DNA from: Parapedobacter pyrenivorans_A
GTDB lineage: Bacteria; Bacteroidota; Bacteroidia; Sphingobacteriales; Sphingobacteriaceae
Assembly (NCBI RefSeq): GCF_041925275.1
Contig: NZ_JBHEUZ010000015.1
Span: 62,001-126,000 of the forward strand
DNA length: 64,000 nucleotides
Direction of reading: 5' to 3'
Position 1 is the stretch's first letter; each line of letters starts with the position of its first letter. The notes below the pieces were generated by a model. It saw only the letters and a list, made by a program, of their open reading frames with translations. It had not been told where the DNA came from and ran no database searches. Shown in pieces: positions 49,767 to 58,761 of this stretch. A program made the position numbers and the translations under genes.

Positions 49767-52700
49767 TTAAAGTTTAAAATTGATTCCGATTGCGACGGAC
49801 CGTGGAGTAGGATATCCAAAAGTCGCTTCGGGGTCGATTCCCGCATCGCTAGCACGCCATATAATACCCAGATTTGAAGCGTAAGCGTAAAATTCCATCT
49901 GTTTTACCCACCAACCAACATTTCTGATGGCCAATGAGTAAGCTAACCGCACATCATTTAGCCTAACCGAAGCAGCTGGCGTGGCGAGTATAGACGCGTA
50001 TTGGTAGAAGATATCGCGGTTTAAATCGATAGGATATTTGAACGCAGGCACATTGGTACTCGTTTCGTCTCCCGGTTGTTGCCAACGTTTTTCGAAGTCC
50101 GGTTGCATCCAGCCCCCGCCAATAAGGTAATTGCTCAAGAACGAGGGCCGTCTATAATGATGGCCAAATTTATAGAGGATATTAAATGAAAGACTGACCT
50201 GCCGATATTGCACCGTATTCATCACGCTTCCGAAAGCAGTAGGTGTTTGGCTACCATGAACGACCAAGCTGTTCATGTCTGAAGATCGCTGTATTGCAGC
50301 ATAGTCCTTACCCACTTCACCGTCAAGCACCCCTAGGGCATCGCCTGTGTCGTCTAGCCCCACAAATCGGTAACTCACCAAGCTATATATCGGATACCCT
50401 TCCATTGGCACCACCTGTAAAGCCGAGCTGTGCGCGATATCTGCATTTGCACCAGGGCTCACCTTGTAATTGGTCACTTTATCTTTATTTAAGTTCAAGA
50501 TGACTGTTGTTTCCCAATTAACATTCGGTGAGGTTAGGTTCCTTGAAGTGATCTTTATATCCATTCCTCGGGTTTTCGTATCCGCTACATTACCATAAAA
50601 GGAAACCACCCCGGTTTGCGGTGCAATGGGACTGCGGCCCATCAGATCAATACCATATTTGAAATAATATTCTAATGTTCCCAATAGCCGGTTGCCGAAC
50701 AAAGCCATGTCTACGCCGAAATTTATGGTTTTGACTTTTTCCCAACGTAAAGAAGGGTTAGGGGGATTTGAGATGTCAAGGTAAAGATCCTGGAACTCAT
50801 TGGTGCGCCCTGTGTTCGCGGTTAGGTAAGCCGAAGTTGTTTTATCAACATTTCCACTGAATCCATAGGTTGCCCGCAAGCGTAAACTTGACAGCGCGTT
50901 TGCTCCCCAGAAACGCTCCTTGTGTATGTTCCAAGCTAATCCTACGGAACCGAGCGGCACCCCCTTTTGGTTGGCTTTCACGCCGAAGATATTGGATTGG
51001 TCTTTCCGAAAACTAGCACTGACAAAGTAGCGATCAACATACGCATACATGAGATTCGTATAATAAGAGATTGACCTATCCAGTCGTTTTGAACGCGATA
51101 CGTTCTGGCTATTGATGGTTGAGCGACCCAGCCCAAAAAAATAGGGGAACTCTTCAAACGAGTTGATTCTGGCGTACGTTTCTGTTTCGGGATCGTACCC
51201 ATAGAGCATACCCGTCGCATTCGTGCCGTAGTCGCTCATTCCCACTTCGTAACCCGCAAGGACAGTGATCACATGGTTTCCGAAACTTCGGTCGAAATTC
51301 GTTTGGAGGCGTGCATTGTGCACCTGGTAATCCCCACTACTACCGCTGAAGATAGCACCTATAGGAATCGGTCTACGCAATTGTGCAGTTGCGGGGTCTA
51401 TATTCGTGTACCTATTTATTAGATTACGTGTATAAAATGAACGCTCATCATGTAACACCGTACCTGCGCTCAGCTGTTTCTGGTACTGGTAGTAGCCCGC
51501 AACGGAAAGCCCGTTAAATATATGGTACTGTGTATTTACGTTAATCATCATATTATCGACACGACCTCTACTTTGTGAGTACCCTTCGCGCAACTCATCA
51601 AGCGGCCGGTATTTCCAATCCAGCAACAACCCACTGCCAGCCGTATCGGTATAATGTTCCCTGAGCCCCCCTACCTGTAAGGCAGGGAGTGCATTATCGT
51701 TTTCATCGGCGAGACGTTCATAAGGAAGATACGGGCGGTAGCCATTGGGGTTTTGGGTTTCGTTTGTCGAATTTGCAAACTGGATGTCGGTTGCTATCCG
51801 CAGTTTATCGTCCAGCAATGTAAAGGTCTGGTTAGTCTTCAGTGTGTACCGGGCCGATGAAATTCCCACCTCCGTAGAGCGGTTATTGTTGTACCCGCCA
51901 GAGACATAGAAGCTATGATTTTTACCGCCGCCCTTGGCGCTGAGTGTATATTGCTGCACCATTGCTGGCCGATAAAAGTATTGCTGCCACTCTTTCATCA
52001 CATCGGCCTGCCGCAGTATGTTAATTCGTTCGGCATAGATAGCTTCACTGATTACTCCATTCCTCCTTTCATCAAGTAGCTGTACAACGGGCGATACAAC
52101 CGGATAATCTACCGAAAGGGTCGGATTGTAATAACCTTTCTCAAATAAGAACTCTTCCATTTCAATGAAGTCTGCAGCAGAAACAGTGGGCATCCGGCTT
52201 ATTTGGGGTCTTTCGGTAACCGTAATGTTGTTGCTCATATCGAAAGCGACAGGGCTATTAAATGCACCCTTTTTTGTAGTAATGACGATAACGCCATTTC
52301 CAGCTCTCGTACCCCATATGGAAGCAGCTGCGGCATCTTTTAATATCGTGATATTTTGTACGTCTTCCGGATTGAGGCTCGACAAGTTACCGTCGAAAGG
52401 GAAGTTATCTACAATGACAAGAGGCTGTGTGTTAGAGAATATGGTACTTCTACCCCTAACACTTATGCCTAACGGATTATCCGCCTTTGCATCAAACAAC
52501 AAACCATTCCCGAGCCCCTTTAGCCTTTCTAAGATATTAGGGCTATTTGAACGACTATAAGTCTTTTGATCTATCAAATCAAAACTCCCCGTTGCCCGCT
52601 CTTTGGGTATGCGCTGGTAGCCTGTGCTGACCTGTACTTCTTCAATGGCGAGCGTGTCGCGAACGGCAATGGTGGTATCCGCAACTGCCGCAGCCACAGG

Positions 52701-52844
52701 CTCCGCCTGTTGGGCGGAAACCTGCTTCGCGGCATACAAACACATGCTCATTATTACAGCCAGTAGGCTGATATATCTATATAGTAGTTTCGGTTGATGT
52801 TTGGAAAGGGCATACCCCTCCCCTACGCTCAAATTTCGTTTCAT
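49767..52844 (-). CDS. susC-like: SusC/RagA TonB-dependent receptor lacking STN and carboxypeptidase-like domains
   Basis: A 1025-residue receptor. After a leader and signal (LLYRYISLLAVIMSMCLYAA...VSAQQ) it goes directly to an N-terminal linker (VRDTLAIEEVQVSTGYQRIPKERATGSF) and the plug (ERLKGLGNGLLFDAKADN, LVIVDNFPFDG, ITILKDAAAASIWGTRAGNG). A barrel follows, ending AIGINFKL. It lacks the usual carboxypeptidase-regulatory-like domain and STN, so it is a shorter subtype and should not signal to a FecR. It forms the SusCD importer with the downstream lipoprotein. Confidence 0.93.
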   Translation of the reverse strand: MKRNLSVGEGYALSKHQPKLLYRYISLLAVIMSMCLYAAKQVSAQQAEPVAAAVADTTIAVRDTLAIEEVQVSTGYQRIPKERATGSFDLIDQKTYSRSNSPNILERLKGLGNGLLFDAKADNPLGISVRGRSTIFSNTQPLVIVDNFPFDGNLSSLNPEDVQNITILKDAAAASIWGTRAGNGVIVITTKKGAFNSPVAFDMSNNITVTERPQISRMPTVSAADFIEMEEFLFEKGYYNPTLSVDYPVVSPVVQLLDERRNGVISEAIYAERINILRQADVMKEWQQYFYRPAMVQQYTLSAKGGGKNHSFYVSGGYNNNRSTEVGISSARYTLKTNQTFTLLDDKLRIATDIQFANSTNETQNPNGYRPYLPYERLADENDNALPALQVGGLREHYTDTAGSGLLLDWKYRPLDELREGYSQSRGRVDNMMINVNTQYHIFNGLSVAGYYQYQKQLSAGTVLHDERSFYTRNLINRYTNIDPATAQLRRPIPIGAIFSGSSGDYQVHNARLQTNFDRSFGNHVITVLAGYEVGMSDYGTNATGMLYGYDPETETYARINSFEEFPYFFGLGRSTINSQNVSRSKRLDRSISYYTNLMYAYVDRYFVSASFRKDQSNIFGVKANQKGVPLGSVGLAWNIHKERFWGANALSSLRLRATYGFSGNVDKTTSAYLTANTGRTNEFQDLYLDISNPPNPSLRWEKVKTINFGVDMALFGNRLLGTLEYYFKYGIDLMGRSPIAPQTGVVSFYGNVADTKTRGMDIKITSRNLTSPNVNWETTVILNLNKDKVTNYKVSPGANADIAHSSALQVVPMEGYPIYSLVSYRFVGLDDTGDALGVLDGEVGKDYAAIQRSSDMNSLVVHGSQTPTAFGSVMNTVQYRQVSLSFNILYKFGHHYRRPSFLSNYLIGGGWMQPDFEKRWQQPGDETSTNVPAFKYPIDLNRDIFYQYASILATPAASVRLNDVRLAYSLAIRNVGWWVKQMEFYAYASNLGIIWRASDAGIDPEATFGYPTPRSVAIGINFKL

Positions 52845-53040
52845 TTATCATTGGTTATTAACGGTTTAAGAATTACTCACTCACAAACCGACCTCAGCGC
52901 CAACGAGAAATTTCAGCTAAAATTTGCAAAAGCGGGAATGTCCATCTACCTTTATCACTGACTACTTATTGACCAAAGGCAGACAACCGCTCCATACCTA
53001 AAGCAAACATAACCGTTTTCTTATGGCGCAGGGTCGGTGT

Positions 53041-53116
53041 TACCGGGCATCACCAATGGCCTTTTTTATGCCATTGGTCGACGAGAGTTTTCACTCTGGC
53101 CTTTTTTAACCCGGTA
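53041..53116. other. Nested hairpin region
   Basis: TACCGGG (53041-53047) and CCCGGTA (53110-53116) form an outer inverted repeat. Inside are two hairpins: ACCAATGGC/GCCATTGGT (53052-53060 with 53070-53078, T-rich loop) and AGAG/CTCT around TTTTCA (about 53085-53098), followed by CCTTTTTT on the plus strand. It could be a terminator cluster or a structured RNA. Apart from this and the small frame at 53135, nothing coding was seen from 52845 to 53677. Confidence 0.4.
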
Positions 53117-53134
53117 TTTCTTCTGGTTATTTAG

Positions 53135-53275
53135 CTAGTCTGGTGGGCAGATGATGTTCTTATTAATGGACTTAATAGAGGTGTTTCGTCGCCGTGAGGT
53201 AACGGACAACTGAACAACTGCGGCAACAATGTTGCCGTGAATTGTGGTTAGAGGGTTTTTGGTTCTCGTTTCCAT
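53135..53275 (-). CDS. Possible short peptide gene
   Basis: A 46-codon frame, METRTKNPLTTIHGNIVAAV then VQLSVTSRRRNTSIKSINKN and IICPPD. It begins at an ATG, is basic and not clearly hydrophobic. It reads in the same direction as the SusC gene and upstream of the hairpin region, so it could be a leader peptide or a relic of the small peptides often found beside MauE/TlpA genes. No family was recognised; it may be chance. Confidence 0.2.
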   Translation of the reverse strand: METRTKNPLTTIHGNIVAAVVQLSVTSRRRNTSIKSINKNIICPPD

Positions 53276-53677
53276 AATCTGTAGGTTATGTTAACGATGA
53301 GCATACGGCAATGCTTGGAGGAAAAACTATAGAAGTTCAAAAGGGTGAACTCTAACGCTTTCGACCAATGGCACCGCCAGGAGCCTCTTCCCTTCATACA
53401 CGATGAGGAGAATTTTCCATCGAAAGACTTAAATAGAGCTCACCCTTCTGAAAAAAGCATATCAAAGATAACATTAATTCAGAATAGGGCGAACTCCGAG
53501 TCTACTCGCTGGATTAAAACTGGCGGTTTTATGAGCCGAGTGACATCGTGAAGTAGAGACTTTTAGCTCTACTCTTTTTGTCGCTATTTCAATTAACTGC
53601 AACAAAGATAAATATAATTATTCAACAGGACGACAAATCGTCCTATTATTTTTTCTAAAATTTTAACTCCGTTGTCA

Positions 53678-53959
53678 ATGACTAGGGACGAAGAACTATC
53701 TATGTACCAAAAGAATTTGGTACAATTCCTTAAAAACAAATTTTGCTCCCCATATAAAGTTGGGGGAAAACAAGTTACTAGGAACGTATATGCTGAAAAA
53801 TGCGACGTTGCACGTGCGACACTCACTCGAATAACGAATGGAGATGGGTATGATGTGCCGATTTCTACAATCTATAAACTCTGCACGTTTGAAGATATCA
53901 CCGTGAAAGACTTTTTTACAGAATTTTCTAAATGGTTGAAATCTCGTGAGGATGTGTGA
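53678..53959 (+). CDS. XRE-like HTH regulator
   Basis: A 93-residue protein, MTRDEELSMYQKNLVQFLKN, then VTRNVYAEKCDVARATLTRITNGDGYDVPISTIYKLCTFEDITVKDFF. The last part is the HTH pattern of XRE/Cro proteins (AEKCDVARATLTRI..GDGYDVPISTIYKLC). This Bacteroidota subtype often precedes nuclease or restriction genes. The ATG at 53678 is used. It is 118 bases from the DUF1016 nuclease gene on the same strand. Confidence 0.7.
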   Translation: MTRDEELSMYQKNLVQFLKNKFCSPYKVGGKQVTRNVYAEKCDVARATLTRITNGDGYDVPISTIYKLCTFEDITVKDFFTEFSKWLKSREDV

Positions 53960-54077
53960 GGAGAAGAGGAAAGAGTAATCGTCCTCCTTAATATATTTGG
54001 TGGTCAAGGCGCTAGGAGGCAAATGCCTATATCGATTGGTTAAAAGATACTAGCAAGAAATAAAGCAGATTGCAGAG

Positions 54078-55100
54078 ATGATGCAAAATTTTATAGCCGA
54101 CATAAAGGAGATACTGGACCAAGCGAGAAAAAAAGCCTACGCCGCTACCTCCTATGCCATGGTAGAAGCCTATTGGCTAATCGGCAAGCGCATTGTTGAA
54201 CAGGAACAGTCTGGAGAAAAGAGGGCTCAATACGGTAGGGAAATATTACAACGGCTGTCGGAAGAACTAGGCAAAGGTTTTAGTGAGCGAACATTGAGAG
54301 ACATTAGAAAATGTTATCTCACTTTTCCCGATTGGAAAGATTTGGCACACGCGTGTGCCAAATTAGAATGGTCTCATATTCGGGCAGTTACAAAAGTAAA
54401 TGATACTAACGCGCGAAAATACTACCTCAAAGAGGCTGTCGTTCAAAATTGGAATGTAAAAACGCTCGAACGCAACATTAACACCTTGTATTATCAACGG
54501 TTGCTTTCCTCCCAAGACAAAAAGCCAGTTGAGGACGAAATGCTGGATAATACCGAGGGATACCAACCTAATACCCGTGATTTCATCCGTAATCCCGCAG
54601 TTTTGGAATTTCTGGATATCCCAACAAGCCGTTCCTATACGGAGCGAGAGCTGGAACAATCGCTGATCGATGACTTGCAGCAGTTCTTATTGGAACTTGG
54701 AAAGGGCTTTGCTTTCGTAGCTCGCCAAAAACACATCCGCACGGAGACAAGTGATTTTTTCATTGATCTGGTGTTTTACAATTATGTACTTAAATGCTTT
54801 GTAATCGTCGAACTGAAAACGGAAAAGATTACCCACCAGGATATTGGGCAATTGGACATGTACGTCCGTATGTTTGATGATTTGGAAAGAAAGGAAGGAG
54901 ATAATCCCACCATTGGTTTGCTTCTCTGTACGGAAACAGACCGAACAATTGCGAAGTACTCCGTATTGAATGAAAGCAAGCAACTATTTGCCAGTAAATA
55001 CCTCCCCTACCTGCCCACTGAAGAAGAACTGGCAGCGGAAATCGAGCGGGAGAAAAATGTGCTACGGGAGCAGGGTTTGGTGTATGGTGCGGAGGATTAA
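54078..55100 (+). CDS. DUF1016/YhcG family PD-(D/E)XK nuclease
   Basis: A 340-residue protein. The N-terminal DUF1016_N domain starts IADIKEILDQARKKAYAATSYAMVEAYWLIGKRIVEQE and has REILQRLSEELGKGFSERTLRDIRKCYL, an HTH-like region. The C-terminal nuclease domain has ETSDFFIDLVFYNYVLKCFVIVELKTEKI, the PD-(D/E)XK pattern (D...E-L-K). The family is common near restriction-modification systems and mobile elements and may resolve DNA structures or act in defence. No methylase is beside it here. Confidence 0.87.
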   Translation: MMQNFIADIKEILDQARKKAYAATSYAMVEAYWLIGKRIVEQEQSGEKRAQYGREILQRLSEELGKGFSERTLRDIRKCYLTFPDWKDLAHACAKLEWSHIRAVTKVNDTNARKYYLKEAVVQNWNVKTLERNINTLYYQRLLSSQDKKPVEDEMLDNTEGYQPNTRDFIRNPAVLEFLDIPTSRSYTERELEQSLIDDLQQFLLELGKGFAFVARQKHIRTETSDFFIDLVFYNYVLKCFVIVELKTEKITHQDIGQLDMYVRMFDDLERKEGDNPTIGLLLCTETDRTIAKYSVLNESKQLFASKYLPYLPTEEELAAEIEREKNVLREQGLVYGAED

Positions 55101-55237
55101 ATTAAAAAGGTTTAAGGTCAGAATTTGTGCTCTTAAAAAATGTGCATGAAATGGATAAACGTATAACTAACCTCTAAATGAGCTGAAAGAAGTGAGGTCG
55201 CAAATTGCGACATCAAACCAGTTAACCAACTTTAGCA

Positions 55238-55822
55238 ATGGCCGAAACCAAACATACCGAAATAACTGTAGCCGATGATTTGGTCATGAGCCGAATCTAC
55301 GTCATTCGTGGCCAAAAGGTGATCTTAGATAGAGACTTGGCTTCTTTATATGGGGTAGAGACGAGGGTACTCAAGCAAGCCGTAAGACGTAATATCGATA
55401 GATTTCCCGAGGATTTCATGTTTGAAGTTTCCGAAGATGAACTAAATTCTATGGTATCACAATTTGTGATACCAGACAAGAAGATGTTTGGCGGGGCTAA
55501 ACCTTTTGCATTTACCGAACAAGGCGTAGCAATGTTGTCCAGTGTGCTTAATAGTAAGCAGGCTATATATATCAACATACAAATCATGCGGGTATTCACC
55601 CGCATCCGGCAAATGTTGACAGATAATACGGAACTGCGGCTGGAGATTGCCGAGATAAAACACGCTGTTGATAAAATCGGCAAAAAGCAGAACGGGCAGG
55701 ACAAGAATATCGAGCTGATATTTGAATACATAGACCGATTGCAGGAGAAAGCTGAGCTGCCAACATATAAAGGTGTAACGGTGGTAAGTGGGTTCGAAGT
55801 AAAGAAACAGAGGGAAGACTAA
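55238..55822 (+). CDS. ORF6N domain protein
   Basis: A 194-residue protein. The ORF6N domain (about 15-100) is recognisable: SRIYVIRGQKVILDRDLASLYGVETRVLKQAVRRNIDRFPEDFMFEVSEDE, followed by FAFTEQGVAMLSSVLNSKQA and a helical, coiled-coil C-terminus (TELRLEIAEIKHAVDKIGKK). ORF6N domains occur in phage antirepressor-like proteins (KilA-N relatives) and bind DNA or regulators. It is 137 bases downstream of the DUF1016 gene, an association often seen in mobile islands. Confidence 0.87.
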   Translation: MAETKHTEITVADDLVMSRIYVIRGQKVILDRDLASLYGVETRVLKQAVRRNIDRFPEDFMFEVSEDELNSMVSQFVIPDKKMFGGAKPFAFTEQGVAMLSSVLNSKQAIYINIQIMRVFTRIRQMLTDNTELRLEIAEIKHAVDKIGKKQNGQDKNIELIFEYIDRLQEKAELPTYKGVTVVSGFEVKKQRED

Positions 55823-55857
55823 CAGGAAATTAGGCTGCCAGCAAAATCAACAAGATT

Positions 55858-56346
55858 ATGAAACGATACGTATTCTTCTTCGTGTTATCAATGATCTCTG
55901 CTACTTCGTGCAAGAAGAGCGGGCTAGACATTGTGGAGAAATTCGTGCAGGAAGTGAAGGCCGACAGCTATTATTATGAAGAGCTGCCCGATTTCAACAT
56001 CCGTCATATCGACGCGCTGCTCGCACACGCTGGCGATGAGCAACTGGTGGGGCGCTTCCCCTGGCCGCCGTACAGCTCTTATTACCCGGGAGAGAAAGAA
56101 GTAGGCTTGGTGATGTTGTATGCCATAGAGGCGATACGACGACCGGATAGCGAACCGTTACGTGGTGTACACATTTATGACACAAATGACCCCGAACGGC
56201 AGGTGGCTTTGGATGACGTCCTGCCACTATATCAAAAGTGGTGGTCGGACAACAAAGGTAAGGGCGCAAGTGCGCTCGAGAAACTAGACCCGTTGGAAGG
56301 CACGGGTCTAGTTTGGCTTGGGACGGCGGTTCCGGAAGGATTGTAA
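55858..56346 (+). CDS. DUF4943 family lipoprotein
   Basis: A 162-residue lipoprotein (MKRYVFFFVLSMISATSCKK, lipobox ATSC). It contains YYYEELPDFNIRHIDALLAHA, YPGEKEVGLVMLYAIEAIRRP and the tail EGTGLVWLGTAVPEG. The Bacteroidota family DUF4943 has this signature; function unknown. It is followed 10 bases later by the start of a frameshifted small gene. Confidence 0.7.
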   Translation: MKRYVFFFVLSMISATSCKKSGLDIVEKFVQEVKADSYYYEELPDFNIRHIDALLAHAGDEQLVGRFPWPPYSSYYPGEKEVGLVMLYAIEAIRRPDSEPLRGVHIYDTNDPERQVALDDVLPLYQKWWSDNKGKGASALEKLDPLEGTGLVWLGTAVPEGL

Positions 56347-56356
56347 AACAGAATAT

Positions 56357-56543
56357 ATGGCAACAATATTAAGATTGACAAAACCGAAAAAAGACGAACC
56401 GGTGCGGATTAATTTTGACAATGTGGCGTATTACAGACCAAGGCGAGTATACCGAAATCGTGTTCGTGTCGCCAAATCACTACGAACAGACCATGGTAGT
56501 AAAAGAAACCTTGGAGCAGGTGGATAGGTTGTTGGGGATTTAA
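56357..56543 (+). pseudogene. Small frameshifted gene
   Basis: From ATG 56357 the frame reads MATILRLTKPKKDEPVRINF then DNVAYYR. After about base 56440 the protein-like continuation is in the next frame: GEYTEIVFVSPNHYEQTMVV, then KETLEQVDRLLGI and stop at 56541-56543. The total of 187 bases is one more than a multiple of three, so one extra base (probably a C in CCAA near 56440) breaks it. A homologous intact protein of about 61 residues is a common Bacteroidota small protein. Sequencing error is possible. Confidence 0.55.
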
Positions 56544-56678
56544 TGCATGCCTCTGAGCGGTGGACATACGGTGAACTTGTTTTCTTAAGAGGTTATAAAC
56601 GATGGTTGCGGTAATCACTAATCGTAAAAACAGGGAGTGTAAAGAGAATGACGCAGCCCAAAACCAATAATTGTTACG

Positions 56679-57068
56679 ATGAATAAAGCTGGAATTAAAA
56701 ACACTTGGGTAACACTCATTTTTATCGCTTTTACACTACTGATATTTAATTCATGTGCAACTTCAATGTCGCCCATGAAATTATACGATACGTTACCTAA
56801 TCTTACCAAATCAAAGTTCATTCCGCAGTCACAAGTAGAGAGTTCGATTGCTAAGGGATGCAAATACCTGATTAAAGGAAGAAAATACACTGCACCTATT
56901 GGTCTGACCACTAGAGGTGATCTCAAAAATGGCGCAAGGGGAATTGACGAGTGGGTTAAACTTGACGGAGGAAACGCGTATGTACTCACAAATTATAGTT
57001 GGAGCACGGTCGATGATTTAGGCTCAACACAATTACAGGTGGAATTTGATACGATGGTATGTCGCTAA
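56679..57068 (+). CDS. Small lipoprotein, function unknown
   Basis: A 129-residue protein with a lipoprotein signal (WVTLIFIAFTLLIFNSCATS, lipobox NSCA). The mature part contains SKFIPQSQVESSIAKGCKYL and KGRKYTAPIGLTTRGDLKNGARGIDEWV, ending in VEFDTMVCR. No family recognised. It stands alone between decayed genes. Confidence 0.55.
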   Translation: MNKAGIKNTWVTLIFIAFTLLIFNSCATSMSPMKLYDTLPNLTKSKFIPQSQVESSIAKGCKYLIKGRKYTAPIGLTTRGDLKNGARGIDEWVKLDGGNAYVLTNYSWSTVDDLGSTQLQVEFDTMVCR

Positions 57069-57158
57069 GGAAGAGAGCCTATTAGCCGCTGCTAGCTAGA
57101 AAACTGTAGAGTAATATAATAAGATACGCGAAAAAAGCACTTAACCAATTATGAATTG

Positions 57159-57251
57159 ATGAGAAACCCAAAATGGTATCGTGATGAGCTGATACTAGCG
57201 CTTGATTTATATTTCAAGTTAGGGTCGGGGCAAACTCATGCGAGGGGTTAG
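57159..57251 (+). pseudogene. N-terminal fossil of an HNH endonuclease
   Basis: A 30-codon frame, MRNPKWYRDELILALDLYFK then LGSGQTHARG and stop. The W.RDELILALDLYF start is characteristic of a family of HNH restriction-type endonucleases, which continue for another 200 or so residues. The HNH part is missing here. The fragment lies between a lipoprotein gene and the McrBC-like defence block, so it may mark an earlier replaced restriction gene. The remainder of 57069-57406 shows nothing. Confidence 0.6.
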
Positions 57252-57406
57252 CTCTCTTGGAGATCACAACTTATGACCTCCAGCTCTGACAAACAAGGGT
57301 TGCGCTACATCTTCTAGTTACCAAAAAAACAAAATACCAATTTGCAATAGTCAATTTTTCAGACAAAAATTGGCGTTCGAATTTCCGTCGCAGATATGTA
57401 GATTAA

Positions 57407-57700
57407 CTACGCGGTATGCATAACATGCAACCGTTCTTTAAAAGAATTGGCAATAACAGCTTTGATAAAAGGGGTGGCGTTTTTGAAAGTAGTGTGGGCT
57501 TTGACCGTGGGCAGATCAAAATCAAGCATCAGCTTGGCGAAACATTCGTCGGCGAACGAATTGGAAACGACATCTACACCATCGAAATCAAGCACGATCA
57601 ACTTATCTTCCTCGATGCCCTTTGCTATTTTTTCACGCACAACGGCACCATCTATCCGGGTGGATAGCTGCTTACCTAGCATTGAAAATAGAATGTGCAT
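57407..57700 (-). CDS. STAS-like (DUF4325) protein
   Basis: A 97-residue protein matching DUF4325 (STAS-like alpha/beta fold): GKQLSTRIDGAVVREKIAKG, then EDKLIVLDFDGVDVVSNSFADECFAKLM, the typical strand plus SxSFADE turn. Such proteins are usually encoded beside a GHKL ATPase, as here (43 bases upstream on the same strand), and the pair resembles anti-sigma/anti-anti-sigma type partners. The role is inferred from that pairing. Confidence 0.8.
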   Translation of the reverse strand: MHILFSMLGKQLSTRIDGAVVREKIAKGIEEDKLIVLDFDGVDVVSNSFADECFAKLMLDFDLPTVKAHTTFKNATPFIKAVIANSFKERLHVMHTA

Positions 57701-57743
57701 GTTATACTCTCCTAATTATATTGCCACAAATTTACACAAAAAA

Positions 57744-58676
57744 TTACCATAATTCATTATCTTCCCCAAAATACTTATCGATAATAAGCTGATAATCATC
57801 CGGCAAAGTATGATTAGGTGGCATGATAGTTTTGTAATCAACGACAATATCCGTTCGGATACGAAGAGCAACTACTGTACCTGGCCAAGTCGCACCGTCA
57901 TGGATAACTATACCTGACCGATCTAACTCTAAACAATGGTTACCTGAATACAGCAACATTTCGCCCCGATTTTGTGTAATGAATTGAGATGTTGCGTATA
58001 GGCCAAAACCAAGGCCCTTACCACTAGTTATGCCTCGTTGAATACTCATTTCCAAGGCTTGTCGCTCCGTGATATTTAAAAATTCTTTTAGTCCAGACGA
58101 TTGCAAAGATTCTAACACACCGACACCATTATCGCAGATGATCAACCTGATCTCGCGACGTGACGGAAATACCTGTGCCGCTACCCATCCGAAATCTTGT
58201 CCGGAATGGACAAGAACGTTATCCATTATCTCATTTAAGCAATAGAACATTAATTGCTTGACCTCCAGTGCTACATTCCCCAGTTGATGAATAATCATTG
58301 TCAAATCATCCTGTAACCTATAAATTAAGTTATTATCAAAACGAAACAATTCAATAAATTTTCCCGATGCCTTGCGCCTGACGAAGCTCTCTTCATAAGG
58401 TACGTCCAAGAGCCTAAAAAAATTAACCCGGCTGGCATAATCGTTTTGGCCGACCACTTGAATACCCACAGTTACGCCTCTATGACGAAGATGATGAACC
58501 ATGGAGACAATTACCAAGAGATGATCTGCGTGCACAAACAAATTTTGCGCAGAAAAATCTAATATTAAATTGACTGTATCGTGTGTTTGGAGCTCGTGTA
58601 CTCCGTCAAATAAAGATACCAGCGCCCAATGATTGTCTATTTTTTCGAGTTCTATTTTTATTGTATTTACTGACAT
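57744..58676 (-). CDS. GHKL-type ATPase (histidine-kinase-like ATPase domain) paired with STAS-like protein
   Basis: A 310-residue protein. The N-terminal region has a STAS-like alpha/beta module (VNLILDFSAQNLFVHADHLLV). The ATPase domain has FYCLNEIMDNVLVHSGQDFGW (N-box), LIICDNGVGVLESL (G1) and GKGLGFGLYATSQFI (G2), the GHKL ATP-binding set without a phospho-accepting histidine domain. It is of RsbW/anti-sigma or defence-associated ATPase type. It lies in line with the DUF2357 and McrB genes (85-base gap), so it may belong to the same defence operon. Confidence 0.8.
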   Translation of the reverse strand: MSVNTIKIELEKIDNHWALVSLFDGVHELQTHDTVNLILDFSAQNLFVHADHLLVIVSMVHHLRHRGVTVGIQVVGQNDYASRVNFFRLLDVPYEESFVRRKASGKFIELFRFDNNLIYRLQDDLTMIIHQLGNVALEVKQLMFYCLNEIMDNVLVHSGQDFGWVAAQVFPSRREIRLIICDNGVGVLESLQSSGLKEFLNITERQALEMSIQRGITSGKGLGFGLYATSQFITQNRGEMLLYSGNHCLELDRSGIVIHDGATWPGTVVALRIRTDIVVDYKTIMPPNHTLPDDYQLIIDKYFGEDNELW

Positions 58677-58761
58677 ATCAGCTACTATTTGATTAAGCTA
58701 CAGAGTAGACCCCACAATAAAAGTCATTGAACGAGCGAATAAATCACCGGATACTATAAAA

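Noticed and set aside
53345..53551. 68-codon plus-strand frame
   Set aside because: No ribosome-binding site, no family pattern and poor codon use; treated as intergenic.
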